Shown here: positions 12,500 through 23,999 of the stretch, in pieces
Layout of the letters: every line of letters starts with the position of its first letter
Position numbering within the stretch: the stretch's first letter is position 1
Assembly: GCF_029227915.1 (NCBI RefSeq)
Contig: NC_079876.1
Coordinates: 32,409,828-32,473,827, forward strand
Source of the DNA: Hydractinia symbiolongicarpus
Lineage: Eukaryota; Cnidaria; Hydrozoa; Anthoathecata; Hydractiniidae
Reading direction: 5' to 3'
Length of the DNA: 64,000 nucleotides
Notes under the pieces: generated by a model
What the model was told of the DNA's origin: nothing
Database searches by the model: none
The model's input: the letters and a program-made list of their open reading frames with translations, nothing else
Position numbers and translations under genes: made by a program

Positions 12500-12835
12500 G
12501 CAATACTATAGCTCTCGTACTCTGTGAGGGAGACCGGGGTTCCATTCCTCTTGACGGCGATTCAAGATGGGCGAATGAATGTTACTATAGCCCCGGGTTA
12601 ACCCAAGCCATTTGAGGGAAATTGGGGAGATGGCGCATTATGTGGGCCGTTGGATGTTGCTGGGAATTGTCTAGCAGAGCACGGGCCCTAATTGGGTCTA
12701 CGTAGCTCAAAAAGAGCATTAAATACTCTAGGACTCTCCATCTAAGCCATGGCCCCTCCTGGAAATAATAGACAGGGTATATCCCTCGTTATTTGTGAGA
12801 CTAGCCATGTAAAATATGCACGTCTCTACTATTTA
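12500..12835 (+). mobile_element. tRNA-derived SINE copy
   Basis: Near its left end it carries a tRNA-like block, GTACTCTGTGAGGGAGACC followed by the box-B-like GGGGTTCCATTCC. About 250 bases of body come next, then a 3' part GACTAGCCATGTAAAATATGCAC. That 3' signature recurs at 53630-53655. The box A region looks deleted (TAGCTC runs straight into TCGTACTC), so the copy is probably dead. Which tRNA gave rise to it is not clear. Confidence 0.65.
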
Positions 12836-14404
12836 TTGACAGAACATTTTGTGAATTTAAAAAACAACAACAATTATCTGTAGCTGCAACCGTAACATTC
12901 TTGCAGGCTATAATTTTTAAATAATCAAGGCTCAAGGATACTTATGAGTATGACCTTGGGTGTTTGCATTGCTCTTATTGTTAAATATATAACATGATGA
13001 TGAATATCCAGTCTAATACCACCAACCCAACATGCTTAGGATAGCCAAGTCATAATGTTATTTACAGATGTTTTAAAAATTAAAAGATATCCAACAAAGA
13101 TTAAATTGTATATGTATGTCTACAACATTGGTTAAAGCTCCAACTAGCTAACTAGTAGTAACCAATGCTAGTGCTAGTGTAGCTAAATATAAAATTCAAA
13201 CCAATTAACCTTAGCTAGCTAGCTAAACACATAAATATAAACCAGCAATTTTAATAAGCCCAATATTTATAAAATAAGTGCCATGTTCTATTTTTTTTAC
13301 CAAAAGTTCATAATTTGACAAGTTAATTTGAGAAATAATAAAGGTAAACAAACTATATGTGCATCACTTCACTGACAAATTAAAATTGTCTCTAAACTAA
13401 CCTCGTTCTCATGTTAGTATGTCTATTTCGGCTGTGTTTTTTGCGGAATGGAAATGGATATTGAAATATTAAAATAGGTCTATTTTAGAGCCAAAGCTTA
13501 TTCAAATATTTAGGAAATTAGAGGAATGTAGAGGATATTTAGTTATATAAATGATTAAAAACATTATTATTAGAGTCTGAATATATGTGTTCTGTTTTAT
13601 CATTTTACTACCATCATAGTTCCTAAAAAGAAACTTTTTACTTGACACAAAAAAGAGTTTGTTTATAAGCACCCCTCTCGTTTTAGCGCCCTTCTCGAAT
13701 AAGCGCCCAACTTAAAAGTTAAATTTTTAACTTTTAGGTAAATCGAGCATTTACGGTAAAGTATACTGAAAGTGATTTTGTGATAGCAAAACAAAACAAA
13801 AACAGTCCCGAAGTTTTTCTTTTTTTTACGTTTTTTCGCATGTTGTTATATTGTTGAAAATTGTTTTTTCTACCATCATGTTGTTCTGCTGGAATTTAAC
13901 TTGTTTTCTTCATCGCTCGAATCTAGCGATAAATTGTAATCTCTCTTGGAAGACCAAGATGTGGGTGCATCCTTACAAGACCTGGCTGACCTATGTACGC
14001 CATCTGAAATCACAATACGTACGAACCAAGTTGACTTTTTTCGACAATGGTGGCGACCGTTAATGTAATTATGGCTTGAGGGACGAAATTTAGCCAATAT
14101 ACAATGTGAAAATTTAAATATTTTATGCCATGTTGTTTTGGTGATGTAAGAATGTAGATTTTTTCGTTAGCTCTTCTTTAAATTAAATTATTTTAAGGAA
14201 TAATTCCCTCCAAAATGCTCATTTTTTTGTCTATAAAGTTATTTAGTTTTTTTAAAAAAAGAAAAGCATAAAGGTTGATTAGTTTTGATGAAAAAAGTTT
14301 TCGTAGGTTTTAATTACTATCTCGCTTACGAGGGTAGTTTTGTTTTCCAACTCCTAACTATCAAACTAACTAACTAACTGAGTACACCCGAAATGGGTGA
14401 ATAC
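12836..14404. other. Intergenic stretch without recognised genes
   Basis: AT-rich sequence with no supported exon. The GCGCCC-type dispersed repeat reappears at about 13665-13750, followed by a small (AACT)n run near 14360. Confidence 0.6.
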
Positions 14405-14406
14405 TA

Positions 14407-15090
14407 CCGTCATTCTTCTAATTTAATCCTCCGGTAAAAATAATTATTTTGAAGGAGTCGTACTAATAATAAGAGGAAATAAAATACCTTGAAAATTGAA
14501 GTTGATTGTCGTACTAATAATTAGAGTAAAATAGGAATCAAATCGTATTAAATTAGGGGTTGAAAAATTGAAAACACACTTTTTGGTACTTTTTCTTTTT
14601 TTTTTCTTTCTTTTTTAAACTCTTATTTATACCAACTTTTCTTCTCCCTTCATGGTGGATTGGGTTGAAAAGGCATTCCAAATTATTTCAGATGACAAGG
14701 ATATGATAATGAAATCCTTTGATGTATGCGGAATAACTACCACAGATTTCGAAAGTCCGAAGTGGCGAATTTTATTCAAAATGCATGGAAAAAGCTAAAA
14801 CCATCCTAGACAGTGACGATACTGAAGACGATCCATTTACTTTGTAAATTAGATTAAAATTTTTCATGATTTTTAAAAAAGAAAGTTTGAAACAAAAAAA
14901 ATTACGTGTTTTTTACTATTCGTACTATAATTAGAAGAAAATTTGACCTTTATCGTACTAAATTAGAGGAAAATCTGAAATTAGTAATTATGGACTCGTA
15001 CTAATAATTAGAGTTAAATAAATTATTTCATTTTGCCAAAATAATTAATTCGTACTAATTAGAGGACGGATTAAATTAGAAGAATGACGG
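14407..15090 (+). mobile_element. Decayed pogo/Tc1-mariner-like DNA transposon
   Basis: Both ends carry the same 23-bp terminal inverted repeat, starting CCGTCATTCTTCTAATTTAA, and both are flanked by TA (14405-14406 and 15091-15092), the target-site duplication of Tc1/mariner/pogo elements. At 14652-14847 a broken coding remnant reads like the C-terminal end of pogo-type DDE transposases (a WVEKAFQIIS stretch, then KSFDVCGIT, then an acidic tail). Several copies of a motif close to CGTACTAATAATTAGAG lie inside both ends, as expected for subterminal transposase-binding repeats. Confidence 0.7.
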
Positions 15091-15092
15091 TA

Positions 15093-15769
15093 TGTCATCA
15101 ACGAGCATTCACGATCTCTGGGTTTATGATTCTAACTCGGGATATTGATCGGGTTCGAAGAAGACTAACGGGTGGTGTTAGTTGCGGTCGGTTCGGTTAT
15201 TGGTTATAACAAGACCAAGAGCCTTTTATATATGAAGCTATATTATTGGAATTTAATCTTTAGTTTCTAACATATTCTTATATACTATATTATTATGCAG
15301 GTGTCTAATAATTAAATATAAAAGTCAGTAAGTATTATAGCCATGCATCATATCCGTCACGCCAGGAACAACTGTAAATCTTTTTTATGTTTTGTGAAAT
15401 GACCCCGTTAATTTATTTAACATATCACATTGCCATGCGATTTTTATTTTAAGATGCGCTTTCTTGATGTAATATATTCTTCCCAGAGATCTCCTCTGAA
15501 TAATAAAATGTTCTTGCAATGTGACAAAAACTGTCTTTCTTTCTTTTTTTATATTGCTTAAAAAACTCAATATAAAAGTTTTGGTTTTTAAACTTTGCAT
15601 TACTGCCAACTTTTACGGAGCTTGCAGAAAACTTCTTCTTCAAGCTTTGTAAACTTTATTATTATTATTTTATTATTAAAATTGTTTACCCAGGATAGCT
15701 CTTCAATCTCTATTGGTACTGCTAAAAACGGAGGTCCTGCGAAGGGGTCCTTGTGCATTTAAAGCTACC
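15093..15769. other. Intergenic stretch, nothing recognised
   Basis: AT-rich. The overlapping minus-strand frames of 64-74 codons near 15385-15643 have no domain and no clear splice sites. Confidence 0.5.
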
Positions 15770-15975
15770 TTTTAGGCTAGAAAAGTCGTGCGAGCACAGA
15801 AATCGCTTTATTTAAAGATACCAATACTTTTCTCATACTGAACGGTAAGAAGAAAGGATAGATACACAAAAGGATAAACTTTTCACAATTTTATAGTCTC
15901 TGATATGAATCGGGTTGGGTTTCAACCCAAACTTCCTGCACTGAAAGTGAACGCTCTACCACAAGGTTAGCAGGC
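15770..15975 (-). mobile_element. SINE with tRNA-like head, minus strand
   Basis: On the minus strand from 15966 downward, AACCTTGTGGTAGAGCG resembles a tRNA D-arm/box A. It is followed by an anticodon-arm-like TTTCAGTGCAGGAAG and a box B GGTTGAAACCC. Downstream, GAGACTATAAAAT and CGTTCAGTATGAGAAA resemble the conserved central domain of metazoan tRNA-head SINEs (from memory of the family, not checked). The acceptor stem does not pair, so it is not a functional tRNA gene. Confidence 0.55.
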
Positions 15976-16823
15976 GGTTCAACGTGTTGAATTTATCCCG
16001 CAATATTCAACGCTCACATTTGCATAATTACCATTGGTCAGTTAATTACACGTGATCAAACTGAACTCACAACATAGCTCAAAGAGGAACCAAAAAACAT
16101 TTACACGAACGTTTTGAGTTGAGGTGAAGACTTGCTGCATACGTTTGTCTCTGCTTGAGCAAACGTGATTACAAGTTGGATGGACTTACTGTAAACACTC
16201 CTCTTCGTTTGTTCCTTTATCTTGATCGTGTACAAAAACTTCGCAAAATTTACAATTTTGTTTTGGCTTGGCTAAGTAACACGAAGAATTTTACTTGTTG
16301 TTTACATGGTAAGAAAATGTTTGTTTGCTCTTTAAAATTATACATTTTTTTAAAAAAAACTGCAATATTAGTTGAACACAACCAGCTTTAAAAACAAGTT
16401 GAGGACATCCCAGTCTTTTACACTTACGTACTTTATAAGAAAGTTTAAAATAACTACACAGGTGGAACTTTCTGCACATGAACACGAACAATGAGCATTT
16501 AGAAAAAAAGATGACTTAAGACCATGGACTTGTGAAATACCAATTATGCAAAATTAAGCGTTCCCCGATATATTTTGCGTGAGTTGTACAGTTATAAATA
16601 GTCTAGGTAGCTTATAAGATTACGTTTATGTTATTTCCAAGTAAATTTAACCACGTGTAGACGCATCTTAAAAATTATGCGTCGCATTTACTCTCTTATT
16701 AAAAATTAAAGTTTCAGGAAAAATAATTTTACTTGTAACTTGTTTTTAAAAGATCTATATAGAAACTAAACTCTAATAACTTCATTTTTAACTTTTAGAT
16801 ACATCTGATTGTTAGCCAGTAAA

Positions 16824-19800
16824 ATGGTTGCACCGAAGTTATCCACTTTGTTCTTATGTCTCACTTTCATTGTAGCTGTTATAGGTATGTTCTTTTAAGT
16901 TTAGCTTAAAATATTAATTAAGCGACTGCCTTGTTTGTTTTATTAGCAGATTATTCATAAAAAAAGTTGTTTTTTTGGTTTTGGTCGATAGAAAAAAAGG
17001 AGGAAGTAATTCATCTCTTGCACCAATCGATTTGACAACTTTCTTTTATTCCCTTAAGAACTTTACTCCGCAATAATAACACTAAGTTTTTTGTGTCTTT
17101 TAGTCCGTGTTTAAATTTAAATTCTTTGTCACCATCAATAGACAGTCTTTCTAATTGCATTTATGTTTCTGTTAGGATATCCTGTTGTTAAAACTGCTTC
17201 ATTATCTGATGTCGAAGGTAATGCTCCACTTTTTATTTTAAAAGAATGTTTGAAGTTTTAATAACCTTGTATAATGAGCAGATATCAGATGCCTATTGCG
17301 CCTGTAACCAAATCCAAATGATGTTGGATAGACAATTTCATAAATCAATATGAAATAGAATTCCTTCCGTATATATTTTTGGTATTAGTCGGTCTAGCCA
17401 AAATTGATAAAACTAACTTTGTAAACCAACTCGTAATAAGAATATATTTCAATACAAGAAGGATGTCAAACTAAGGAGGTAGAAATCTTCATCTTTTAAA
17501 ATCCTAGTATTTTCTTTAATGTAGCAAAAATGCAACTAATTTTGTAACAGGCCCTTCTCGAGGTAAGTAATATTTTACGGAACGTGTAAGAAAAAAATGG
17601 CAGGATTCAGGTGGTGTCTAATTTGTTTACCGGTGAACATTTCATTTAGATGACTTTTTGGAGAGAAGAAAATACACTTGCTAAACAATTTTATCTGTAA
17701 AACTAAAATGTCTTTCAGGCTTGATTTTAATGTGGTGACGAAAATACAATCAAATTTTCTCTGAGTTTTTATTTGAAGAAGGTCACTATTATTTTTTTAT
17801 TGCTAAAAAATAAACAATATACACGTTTTATTCTAAAAACCAGTAAAATCTGTCTGTTATTCTTATTTATCAAACCGTTTTTAATTTGGTTCTTATGGAG
17901 TCTTTTCTCCTTGCTTTCATAATAAGTCAAAACAGAACGATCCAAAAAGAACTTAAATCCTGGATCGTTCATAGTTTGGGAAAATTTCAGACTTAGGTTG
18001 TTGTTAGTTAGAAAACAATAATTTTAGTACAAAGCTTTTCTTATTTTATCCAGGTTCTGAGGCTGGTGTTCTTATGAAATTGTTCTTATTAAAAAAGCGT
18101 GTATGAAAAAATCTAAGCATCTCTGCTTTTATGATATGCTCAAAAGTTGTCTAACAGCAACACGTATTGCAAAAACTATTAAAATTAATTCACTTCCATC
18201 AAGATGGTAAGTTATTATTTTGTTTTTAGATGTTTTGGAACAGCTGAAGGATAAGACCGACACAGCGAAGGAGGTAACTGGAATTACGCGAGGCTTTCTT
18301 GTTGGTCCAGTCCACCATGCAAATGGTAAAGCACCAATCAAACCTAAGTATTTTGATCACGTGCACGGTGATGCACATGGCTTTTATGGAGGGATACCTT
18401 ATCTTGGTGCCTACGCTGGTTTGGGGCACCATGCAGCGATGATTGGTCATCCCCATCATCCATACCTTAGCGATGACCATAATCTTGGTTACGGTGGCAT
18501 TGGTCATGGTTATCATCATAATCATTACAATCAGGGTGTCAGCGTGGATCATGGTGATGGTCTTGGATATAACGTTTACACGCCTACTCACGGTCACGAC
18601 CACGGACATGGACATATTTCCGACCATGGGCATGGCCACGTACATGGCATTGCACCATCTGACTTCTACGGGTACAATGATGGATATAATTACCATGCAG
18701 ATGTTGGTGGTGTCAATTATCATCATGGTTTTGGACTTCACAACCATGAACATCAGACAAAAAATAAAAATCACGCACCTGTCAATCAAGGACCACATCT
18801 TGTTGTTAATCCTGATGGTATTCATAAGCATATAGCTGGACAAGGTCAGTATAAAAGCAAAATTATTCGAAAGAAACTGACAAAGAAGAGTCATTTGAAA
18901 AGAAAAGTTAAAAAAGCAGCAAAAAAAAACTTAGGACATTCCCATTATAAAATAATTAAAAATAAAAGTACTGAAAAAGCTACTGCACGTAATTATATTG
19001 GGCATGGAGTGCATTTTATTTCGGATGATCATGGTTGTTATCATGGAAACGGATTAAATGGTGCTGAAAATTTATGCAACTTTCATGGATTAGATGAAAT
19101 GTTGCCTGATTTAAATCATATTCCTTCAATACATCACCCTGCTGTCAAAAGTCCTGGAGCACATTCTCATTTTACTAGATATGGTGGTATAAATCCTGCT
19201 AATTTGTGGGATCCACATGATCAACATTATCCAGATTACACTGGCCATAACGAAAATGTTGAGCAGATGCTTGATATGAATCCTGGTGTACATGTCAATA
19301 AGGATGGTCATCTTGGACTTGGTCTTCTAGGAGTTCACAAAGGTCACGAAGATGTCGGTGTAGTTGGTGTTCACATAAATCATGATGCTCCCGTTCAAGA
19401 TTTAACAACTGATCATGGCCTAGGTATAGGTCACAGTATAGTTCATAATATCCATAAAGGTCATGCATTCAATACAGGCCTTGGATCACATAGCAACCAC
19501 GTTGAAAACGAGGTTCATGGTCCTGAAATTAATAAAAATATAGATGCAGTATCTAGCTTTCATACAGATGGACTGTTGCCAGGACCTAGTCATATTCCAT
19601 TGGGACATCACCCTGTTGTCAAAAGTCCTGGAGTACATTCTCACTTTGCTAGATATGGTGGTGTTCATCCTGCTGGTGTGTGGGATCCACGTAGGCACCA
19701 CTATCCTGATTATACTGGCCATATTGAGCATGTTGAGCAGATGATTGATATGAATCCTGGTGTACATGTAACCCAACATGGTCATCTAGGACTTAGTCTT

Positions 19801-20514
19801 TTAAGAGGTCACAAAGGACACGAGAGTGTTGGTGCACTTGGTGTTCATATGAACCATTATGCTCCCGTTCAAGATTTAACAACAACTGGCCTTGGTTTAG
19901 GTCACAATGTAGGTCATACGCTCAATGTTGGTCATAATATCAATAAAGGCCATCTATTTCATACAGGCTTTGACCCAAACATCAATGACATCGAAAGTGA
20001 TAGACATTGGGATGACATGAGTCAAAACATAAATCCGGTATCTGGTTTTAATACAAATTTTGATAATAGTGACATCTCATACGCTGGGATTGAGCCTAAT
20101 TTTGAAGGTCATGGTGACTTTTACGCTTCTCATGGACGCGATGGTTATACCCATAATCTTCGGCCCGATGTTTTTCATGGTTTTGGCGTACATAATCATC
20201 CTAATGTAGCACTACATACTGAGCATACAGCCCATCACCTGCCAGTGCACCATGTATTTGTGAAAGATCCTTCTCCGCAGGTTCGTCACTACGATGGACA
20301 TAGCCATCACGCTGATAATTACTTAGGATATGTTCAACATCACACTGGGATGGAGAGTATTTTACAGGGGGATGACTCTCCTCATGAGGAAAACGAATTT
20401 GAAAACAACGAATACGATGACACCGTGTCTGGACATAAAAAAGAGTTCGTGGGTAAATTTTTTGACAATTTTGACACTTTTCACCCGCGTGAAAAACCAT
20501 GGTGGACATGGTAA
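16824..20514 (+). CDS. Secreted histidine/glycine-rich repeat protein, about 799 aa
   Basis: Proposed exons are 16824-16884, 17176-17217, 17551-17562 (a 12-base microexon) and 18230-20514. All junctions have AG/GT signals and are phase 1, and the total is 2400 bases. Exon 1 encodes a signal peptide (hydrophobic LFLCLTFIVAVIG after MVAPKLST). The mature protein is very rich in His, Gly and Asp/Asn, with clusters such as HGHDHGHGH. It has a Lys/Arg-rich patch near residues 245-275, and ends in PWWTW. A block starting at 19132 recurs 474 bases (158 codons) downstream at 19606, sharing VKSPG-HSHF-RYGG, HYPDYTGH, DMNPGVHV and APVQDLTT motifs. I do not recognise a named family. Metal binding or a role in an extracellular coat is inferred from composition. 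The stop follows a GTAAGC that could also act as a donor, so a further exon is not excluded. Confidence 0.75.
19132..20000 (+). repeat. 158-codon in-frame duplication inside the His-rich gene
   Basis: Two neighbouring copies of about 125-130 residues, starting at 19132 and 19606, are in the same frame and have diverged by many substitutions while keeping the order of motifs. The linker between them is less conserved. This is an older tandem duplication kept under coding constraint. Confidence 0.85.
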
Positions 20515-23500
20515 GCGATTTTTATTGGTTTAAATTGCGAATTGTGAAAAGTAATCAAAATATAACGAATTGTAGAAAGAGCCGAATAAATGAATAGGTG
20601 ATTTTTAGGGACATTTGGACTACTGACTCTGCATGTTTATAAGATATAGTTAATTTAAAAACGTGTTAAATTTATATTAGATCTAGTTACCAGAAGTTGA
20701 TAAATACGTTATATAAATATATTTAAACGTTGTGGACGAATTGCAAATGTTTTAGTCTTTGCAAAATATTTTTCTTCCAAAAATAAACATCCTATTCGTA
20801 TCTGTTTTAAATAATTCCATTAGTCATCTACCTTCTTCAAATCGAATTTGAGCGAACTGCCAGTGATTAGAGTCTTATAGTTTCGTGCTTGTTGATGATA
20901 AGTCACGTCTTCATGAGTTTTGTTGTAGTAAGCCAAATTCCTGATGTGCGTTTATCTATTGAAACAATTTTGTTGTACTTTGTGTTATTGAATTGAGTCA
21001 ATTTTCTTTTTGTATCAATTAGAGGAATGTTTAAGAAAAAAATATATAGTTTTTTGTTTAAGTTTGCTTTCCTTCGACAGTCGATATTAGGCATAAGGAA
21101 ATACCTGTTACAAAAACTTGTTATCTTCCAGAAGGTAATTCAGAGACTTATCTTTATTAAATAATTAGTTGCAAATATGTCAAGTCAACACGCTTTACAT
21201 ATGTCGAATATTACTGTCATTATACTTAGTTAGATGGGAAGAAAGAAAAATGTCACCTTCCATGGCTAAGAAGTAGTTAGGTCCGCCCTTCAATGTAACG
21301 CACACTCATTTTGAATATACCAAAGTTCACTTTCCAATATTCACAATATTTTCAAGTTATGTGATTCGATTGTTAGTCTTGATATTTTTTGTTACTGAAT
21401 TTAACAAACTCTTTTTCCCAAGTTTCAATGGCTGCATTGTGTGCTTTCCGTACTGTTTTAATATTTGTTCACTGCAGCGTTCCTATCGTCGCAGTTTTAC
21501 ACATTTTTTTTACTGTATGTGTTTCCGAGGAATGACCAGAAAGATTTGCATTGCAGCTTTATTTTGGATCCCGGCAGACCCCTTATTTTACCGGCTTTGT
21601 TTTGAACGCGTAATAGACCAATCGCGAGGCTCCATTTTCATTAATAACCAAACCATGATTTTTACGGACTCAACATGCGCACGAAGGAAGCATGTAGGTA
21701 TTTTGTTGATCTTTTTCTGTTCTAAATACTTTGTATCTATAGGATTATTTATTTCCTGTGTGTTTTCACATGTTAAGATGAATATTTTATCACGTTTTTT
21801 AGGCATGTATAAATCTTAAATGAACCAAATTTAAGATTTTGACTATAATCTCCAATCATGAGGCAGCATCCTGCTTCTTAAGCTAGCTAGCTTTATAAAT
21901 ATTAAAATTCTTATTAATTCCTATGCTAAATTAAACTAAGTAGCTACATTTTTTACTACTGTTATGAGAACTTATTCCGCAAAATAAAATTGCTGAGTAT
22001 TTTTTTTAAACCAAAGTAGATATTATCACTTTTTCGCACTTCATTTTTGATTATCTACTATTTTTGCTTTAAGAGAAGGATTTTTCGAGGGAAGAAACGT
22101 TCGCAAAGAAAAACTTTTGCGGCAATTTACCTCCATCTTCCGCAAAAGTTTCTTTCCGAAAAATCAAAAAAGTTAAGAAATAAATGAGAAAAATTTAACA
22201 CAAAACACACAAAATACAGCACACTGTAAACATTTAGTCAAAATATATTCTAATAATTTAGTATCTCTGCTTTTATTATTAAAATTGAAAATCGAGGTAT
22301 GCAATCTCTGAAATCTGAGAAAGTTATATTCGCAAAAATTTCACGAAAGTTAATTCTAAAAATTTGGCGATGATACCGCTAAAGCTTCTTCCCGTAATCT
22401 CAATGGCGTTTTAAAATTGCTTTTATGACTAATTATATACAAGCTTTTTAAGTCTGCCAAGAATGAAGACCACATCAAAAGTAACACGAAAGAAGTCTAA
22501 CCACTGTAATTGTGTGCCTGTTGTGAAAGTGAAAATGATGGATTCAGTTCCATATTTTTTTTACGTTGTAAAGTTACTTAGGAAAAAGTGGAACAAGGGC
22601 AGATATATACTATGAGATATTTTTTATCTCGTCTGCTGCAAAAGAAGAAAATTAATTTAGTTATGAGGAAGAAATTTTACCAGCGTCTATCGGGACAGGA
22701 TAACAGATGTACTATCTACCATTGCAAATTTACACTACATGCTACAATAGACGAGTATCAACGTGACATAACATTTTCATTTTTAGATCAAGCTGGTGTG
22801 CCTTTATAACAACAGTATAAACGGCAAACCACTGTGACCAAAGATAACCAGATAAAAACAGAATTTAATAACCAACATTAGTGTCTTTTAACTCTGGTGT
22901 TCCTGGAAAATCTTTCTTATTTTTGTCAATGTACCCTGTATGCGTATTTTTACTAAAGGACGCCCACAGAACGTACATACAGAACTTTCACATTTTCTAA
23001 CTACCCATTGGTTTAAAAATAAAGAAAAAAAGATTTTATGTTTTTTAAAGTCTTTAAAAACATCATAAAATACATAAGCATGAATGTTAAAGAAAAAATA
23101 GTCTAATTTACTGACATAGAATCAGAACTAATTAAAAGCATCATATTCAAAGAGAATTTTATACCACAGTTTAAATTGAAAAATCAATCTTTATATCTCT
23201 CCTGCAATTATTGCTGACTGCCTCCTACCCTCCCATAATTCAGATTTCAGAATAAAAATCCAACCTTTTTCAATTTATAAAACTGTCCCAAACTATAAAA
23301 TCTGAAAACCACCCATTCTTTCCAAAAGTATATAAAGATGGTGACCACAGTCCTGAAATTTTCAAACCGTCAGGAAATAAACTCCTCAAAAAGTACTTTA
23401 AAAAAATATATATTATCTTTATTCTTTCTGGTTAGCTGTTTTGTGCTGGAATCCTTTTGAAATATAGATTTTAATTTTCTGTGGCCACTATTATATTTAG

Positions 23501-23535
23501 CTATGTTTTAACTTTGTAAACAATCTAACATTTTA
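20515..23535. other. Intergenic stretch with a CGCAAAA-type hairpin
   Basis: No supported gene. A frame of about 150 codons at 21361-21819 starts with GTG and has no recognisable domain or coding bias. At about 22105-22150 the arms AAACTTTTGCGG and CCGCAAAAGTTT form a hairpin within a region (22070-22350) of CGCAAAAATTTC-like motifs. Similar motifs occur at 36690-36960, which suggests a dispersed element. Confidence 0.55.
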
Positions 23536-23542
23536 GGTAAAT

Positions 23543-23998
23543 ATGGAAAACATGCACAAGAAAAGAAAGAATTTGCAATGGTTTGGACATGCTGACATCA
23601 ATGTCATTGAAAAGTTTGTCTATTTTACCATATGGATACCGTCAGTGATTTTTCCATTTTTGTGTTTGTACCAACTATCAGTGACATACCAATCTGATTT
23701 TGCCAAAGAAAATTTTGTCCAGATATCGTGGTTTTCATGGTTTAAAGATGTAAGTGACTATGAATGGACATTCTGGTGGAATTATGCTGCTCAGTTTGCA
23801 TTTATGTTTTCATGCTACTCGTTTGGAGGAATTGTTTTCACCTGGAAATTCCCTGCATCTAAACAAATTTATTACACACTAATGTCATATGTGTTTCTTA
23901 CTTTCTGTGTATCTCTCCAACTGACTTCTTTGTTATCGAATGGAAATCTTAGAATATTAATTGATGATAAACATCTTTCGAATAGGATAATGTTTTGA
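23543..23998 (+). pseudogene. N-terminal fragment of a hedgehog-acyltransferase-like (MBOAT) protein
   Basis: A 151-codon frame starts seven bases after a splice acceptor (TTTTAG, ending at 23536), so the ATG at 23543 is well placed. It encodes several hydrophobic segments. The SDYEWTFWWNYAAQ stretch fits the conserved DFEWSFW region just after the first membrane segment of HHAT/HHAT-like acyltransferases. Those proteins are about 490-500 aa and catalyse N-terminal palmitoylation in the ER. Here the frame ends after about 150 residues, before the catalytic MBOAT part with its histidine, and I find no continuation before 26 kb. A possible ATTAAA signal lies near 24163. It may be a truncated duplicate, or a real first exon whose later exons I failed to see; a weak donor (GTATCT) lies inside the frame at about 23907. 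Confidence 0.55.
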
Positions 23999-23999
23999 T

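Noticed and set aside
15905-15975. A functional tRNA gene on the minus strand
   Set aside because: D-arm and T-arm signatures are present but the acceptor stem does not pair and SINE-like sequence continues downstream.
18054-18206. Possible extra exon with a strong donor (ATG|GTAAGT) before the last exon of the His-rich gene
   Set aside because: Whichever acceptor is used, it either meets a stop or leaves phase 2, while the next exon needs phase 1.
18226-18894. Long minus-strand frame (222 codons) opposite the His-rich gene
   Set aside because: It is the antisense shadow of CAT/GGT-rich codons; it gives Met/Ile/Val monotony and no domain.
21361-21819. 152-codon frame on the plus strand
   Set aside because: It starts at GTG, has no recognisable domain, no splice context and composition like the surrounding non-coding DNA.
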